Assembly: GCA_945903885.1 (NCBI GenBank)
Contig: CAMDPB010000046.1
Location: 1-7,464 of the forward strand
DNA length: 7,464 bases
Reading direction: 5' to 3'
Source of the DNA: Candidatus Finniella inopinata
GTDB taxonomy: Bacteria > Pseudomonadota > Alphaproteobacteria > Paracaedibacterales > CAITNM01
How positions within the stretch are numbered: the stretch's first letter is position 1; each line of letters starts with the position of its first letter. The notes beneath the pieces are model-generated. The model was not told the origin of the DNA. It saw only the letters and a program-made list of their open reading frames with translations, and searched no databases. Shown here in pieces: positions 5,813 to 7,464 of this stretch. Position numbers and translations under genes: made by a program.

Positions 5813-6724
5813 ATGAATTTTCTTCAGCAATACGTCCAACATCACTTAGGATGGCATCCAAAAAGTGTCAAAAAAGCTTACTTGGAATTACAACAAGGAT
5901 ACAGGGCTGGGAGACATATTGGATACGCGAATCTACAACAAATACAGGCATATGTGTTTACTAGATTTCCAGCAACTTATGGCGTTTGCTTAAAGCTTAT
6001 CGAAGAGCATTTAAAAGATTTAAAGATCAACTCAGTTTTGGATTGGGGCTGCGGCATCGGAACAGCTTCCCTTGCTTTGGGCCAGTATTTTGAAAACCTA
6101 GAATATTTTTTGATTGAACAAGACCCACAAGCCAAAACCTATGCTGTGGAATTTTTAAAACACTTTTATCCAAACAACGTTATTCACCAAGGTGAAATTT
6201 CAAAAAATATTGATTTAAGCGTTTTCAGCTATTCCTTGGGTGAAGTGCAGAGTTGGCAAACAGTTCTTAGTGCTATTTGGGAACAGACAAAATATTTGCT
6301 GATTATAGAACCTGGAACACCTTCACATTTTAAGCGGTTACTGGTTACAAGGAACTATATGTTAGCTAAGGGCGCGCATCTTTGGGGGCCATGCTGTCAT
6401 ACAAAAATTTGCCCATTGCAAGTTGATGACTGGTGCCATTTTTCTATCAATGTACCTCGTTCAAAAGAACATCGTATGCTTAAAAACGGCGAGCGAGGAT
6501 TTGAACAAGAAGCCTACAACTACATGCTATTTTCAAAAACCCCAAAAGATAGTGATTTTGGCCGCTTAGTTGCAGCGCCAAGACTTCATGGAGGGCATAT
6601 AGATTTAAAAATTTGCACTCACGAAGGAGAAATTGTTACCCCTACAGTTGGTCGCAGTTCAATTGATTATAAAACTATAAAAAAAACTAAGTGGGGAGAC
6701 ACCCTTAAGCATGAATTGCTTTAG
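5813..6724 (+). CDS. Rsm22-family small-subunit ribosomal methyltransferase-like protein
   Basis: Rsm22 proteins (METTL17 in human mitochondria) are SAM-methyltransferase-fold proteins tied to small ribosomal subunit assembly. Family features are the N-terminal ANLQQIQAYVFTRFPATYGV, motif I LDWGCGIGTA at 76-85, IIEPGTPSHF at 164-173, and the C-terminal DWCHFSINVPRSKEHRMLK. Four cysteines (C194, C200, C208, C268), in GPCCHTKICPL, DDWCHF and LKICTHEGE, match the set reported to hold a [4Fe-4S] cluster in the family. Whether it methylates RNA or only binds it is unsettled for the family. With ATG 5813 the length is 303. That ATG has no Shine-Dalgarno sequence; in-frame TTG 5795, preceded by AAGGAAGGGAGG, would add six residues. 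The 3' end overlaps lpdA by 20 bases, tail to tail. Confidence 0.88.
   Translation: MNFLQQYVQHHLGWHPKSVKKAYLELQQGYRAGRHIGYANLQQIQAYVFTRFPATYGVCLKLIEEHLKDLKINSVLDWGCGIGTASLALGQYFENLEYFLIEQDPQAKTYAVEFLKHFYPNNVIHQGEISKNIDLSVFSYSLGEVQSWQTVLSAIWEQTKYLLIIEPGTPSHFKRLLVTRNYMLAKGAHLWGPCCHTKICPLQVDDWCHFSINVPRSKEHRMLKNGERGFEQEAYNYMLFSKTPKDSDFGRLVAAPRLHGGHIDLKICTHEGEIVTPTVGRSSIDYKTIKKTKWGDTLKHELL
6679..6709 (-). terminator. Weak possible terminator for lpdA inside the end of the methyltransferase gene
   Basis: On the minus strand, just at and after the lpdA stop, AAGGGTG can pair imperfectly with CACTT (a two-base bulge, 6-base loop), and eight T follow after two bases. The stem is short. It lies wholly within the coding 3' end of the opposite-strand gene, so some of its sequence is constrained by that protein. 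Confidence 0.3.
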
Positions 6725-7464
6725 AAAATCCTGCCCAAGCAGCCTCTTTAATTGCTTCGCTATAGGTAGGATGTGCGTGACAGGTACGAGCAATATCTTC
6801 GACGGTTGCATGCAAACTCATAGCTTGGGCTATCTGAGCAATCATAGTGCCCGCACAGCTACCTATAATATGGGCACCTAAAACAAGTCCAGTTTCCTGA
6901 TGACTTAGCAATTTCACAAAACCTTCAGTTTCGTGAACTGCTTTTGCTCGGCTATTTGCAGAGAAAGGAAATTTGCTGGCTTTGTAAGGTATGTTAGATG
7001 CTTGCAATTGCGGTTCGGTAAACCCAACACTAGCGACTTCTGGTTGAGTGTATACCACTGAAGGAATAACATTGTAATCAACGTGAGGTTGAATGCCCAA
7101 TAAATGCTCGGCAAGAGCTACTGCTTCTTCTTCTGCTTTGTGGGCCAGCATAGGACCATCAACAGCATCACCAATAGCGTAGATGCCCTTAATAGTGGTT
7201 TCAAAGTGGGTATCAATCCTAACGTAGCCTTGTGGTGTTGTTTCAATCCCGATTCTTTCAAGCCTCAGCCCAGCAGTGTTGGGAATGCGCCCAATAGATA
7301 CCAACACCTTATCTACTATCAATCTTTCATCTTTTCCATTCTTTTCAAAGATAAGTTCAGCGCTAGTTTTATGGTTTTTAAACGTTTTAATTTTAGCATC
7401 AAGGTGAAATACAAAACCTTGTTTTTCAAGCGCCATATGCAACGCTTGGCTTAAATCCGGGTCA
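6705..7464 (-). CDS. lpdA: Dihydrolipoamide dehydrogenase (E3), C-terminal part, cut by the right window edge
   Basis: E3 is the FAD enzyme that reoxidises lipoyl groups in the pyruvate and 2-oxoglutarate dehydrogenase complexes, passing electrons to NAD+. About 252 residues of a usual 460-470 are visible, from DPDLSQAL to the stop. They include the end of the NAD domain (VDKVLVSIGRIPNT), the FAD-contacting YAIGDAVDGPMLAHKAEEE, and the dimer domain (IPSVVYTQPEVASVGFTE). The dimer domain carries the catalytic His-Glu pair in HAHPTYSE. The frame continues unbroken past the window edge, so the start and the N-terminal redox cysteine pair are outside. Glutathione and mercuric reductases share the fold, but the HAHPTYSEAIKEAA ending and the overall wording fit E3 best. 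Confidence 0.95.
   Translation of the reverse strand, partial: DPDLSQALHMALEKQGFVFHLDAKIKTFKNHKTSAELIFEKNGKDERLIVDKVLVSIGRIPNTAGLRLERIGIETTPQGYVRIDTHFETTIKGIYAIGDAVDGPMLAHKAEEEAVALAEHLLGIQPHVDYNVIPSVVYTQPEVASVGFTEPQLQASNIPYKASKFPFSANSRAKAVHETEGFVKLLSHQETGLVLGAHIIGSCAGTMIAQIAQAMSLHATVEDIARTCHAHPTYSEAIKEAAWAGFSKAIHA

Overview
The window reads as a chromosome segment of an AT-rich alphaproteobacterium. The reasons are a compact fliQ-fliR-flhB cluster, the rplU-rpmA-obgE cluster, and an Rsm22-type ribosomal methyltransferase, a family found mainly in alphaproteobacteria and mitochondria. The low GC content, gene remnants at the left edge and a broken reading frame at a poly-T tract recall host-associated lineages such as Holosporales or Paracaedibacter relatives. 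That placement is an inference, not something the sequence proves.

Layout, left to right. Positions 1-570 hold no intact gene. There is a short C-terminal-looking reading frame cut by the window edge, then the N-terminus of an SRPBCC (START-like) protein on the plus strand, then the N-terminus of a HAD-family phosphatase on the minus strand. The last two point at each other and both lack their 3' ends, as a deletion would leave them. Positions 573-2269 (minus) are the housekeeping run rplU (L21), rpmA (L27) and obgE (ribosome-assembly GTPase), with a clear intrinsic terminator between rpmA and obgE. Positions 2390-4509 (plus) carry fliQ, fliR and flhB, overlapping end to end and encoding three membrane proteins of the flagellar type III export gate.

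Positions 4563-5047 (minus) hold a Nudix hydrolase with a perfect Nudix box. Its N-terminal signal-like segment lies in a different frame, separated by a run of nine T. Positions 5240-5764 (plus) encode a small exported Ala/Lys/His-rich protein with internal repeats and a strong terminator. The next gene, an Rsm22-family methyltransferase (plus), starts at or inside that terminator. The 3' end of lpdA (dihydrolipoamide dehydrogenase, minus) overlaps it tail to tail and runs off the right edge.

Most of the window is ordinary core gene content: ribosome proteins and assembly, flagellar export and central metabolism. I see no defence system, CRISPR array, insertion sequence, prophage or tRNA. 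The points most worth a second look are the poly-T frameshift in the Nudix gene, the terminator/start overlap ahead of the methyltransferase, the terminator placed just before the obgE ribosome-binding site, the facing gene remnants at the left edge, and the repeat-bearing exported protein.
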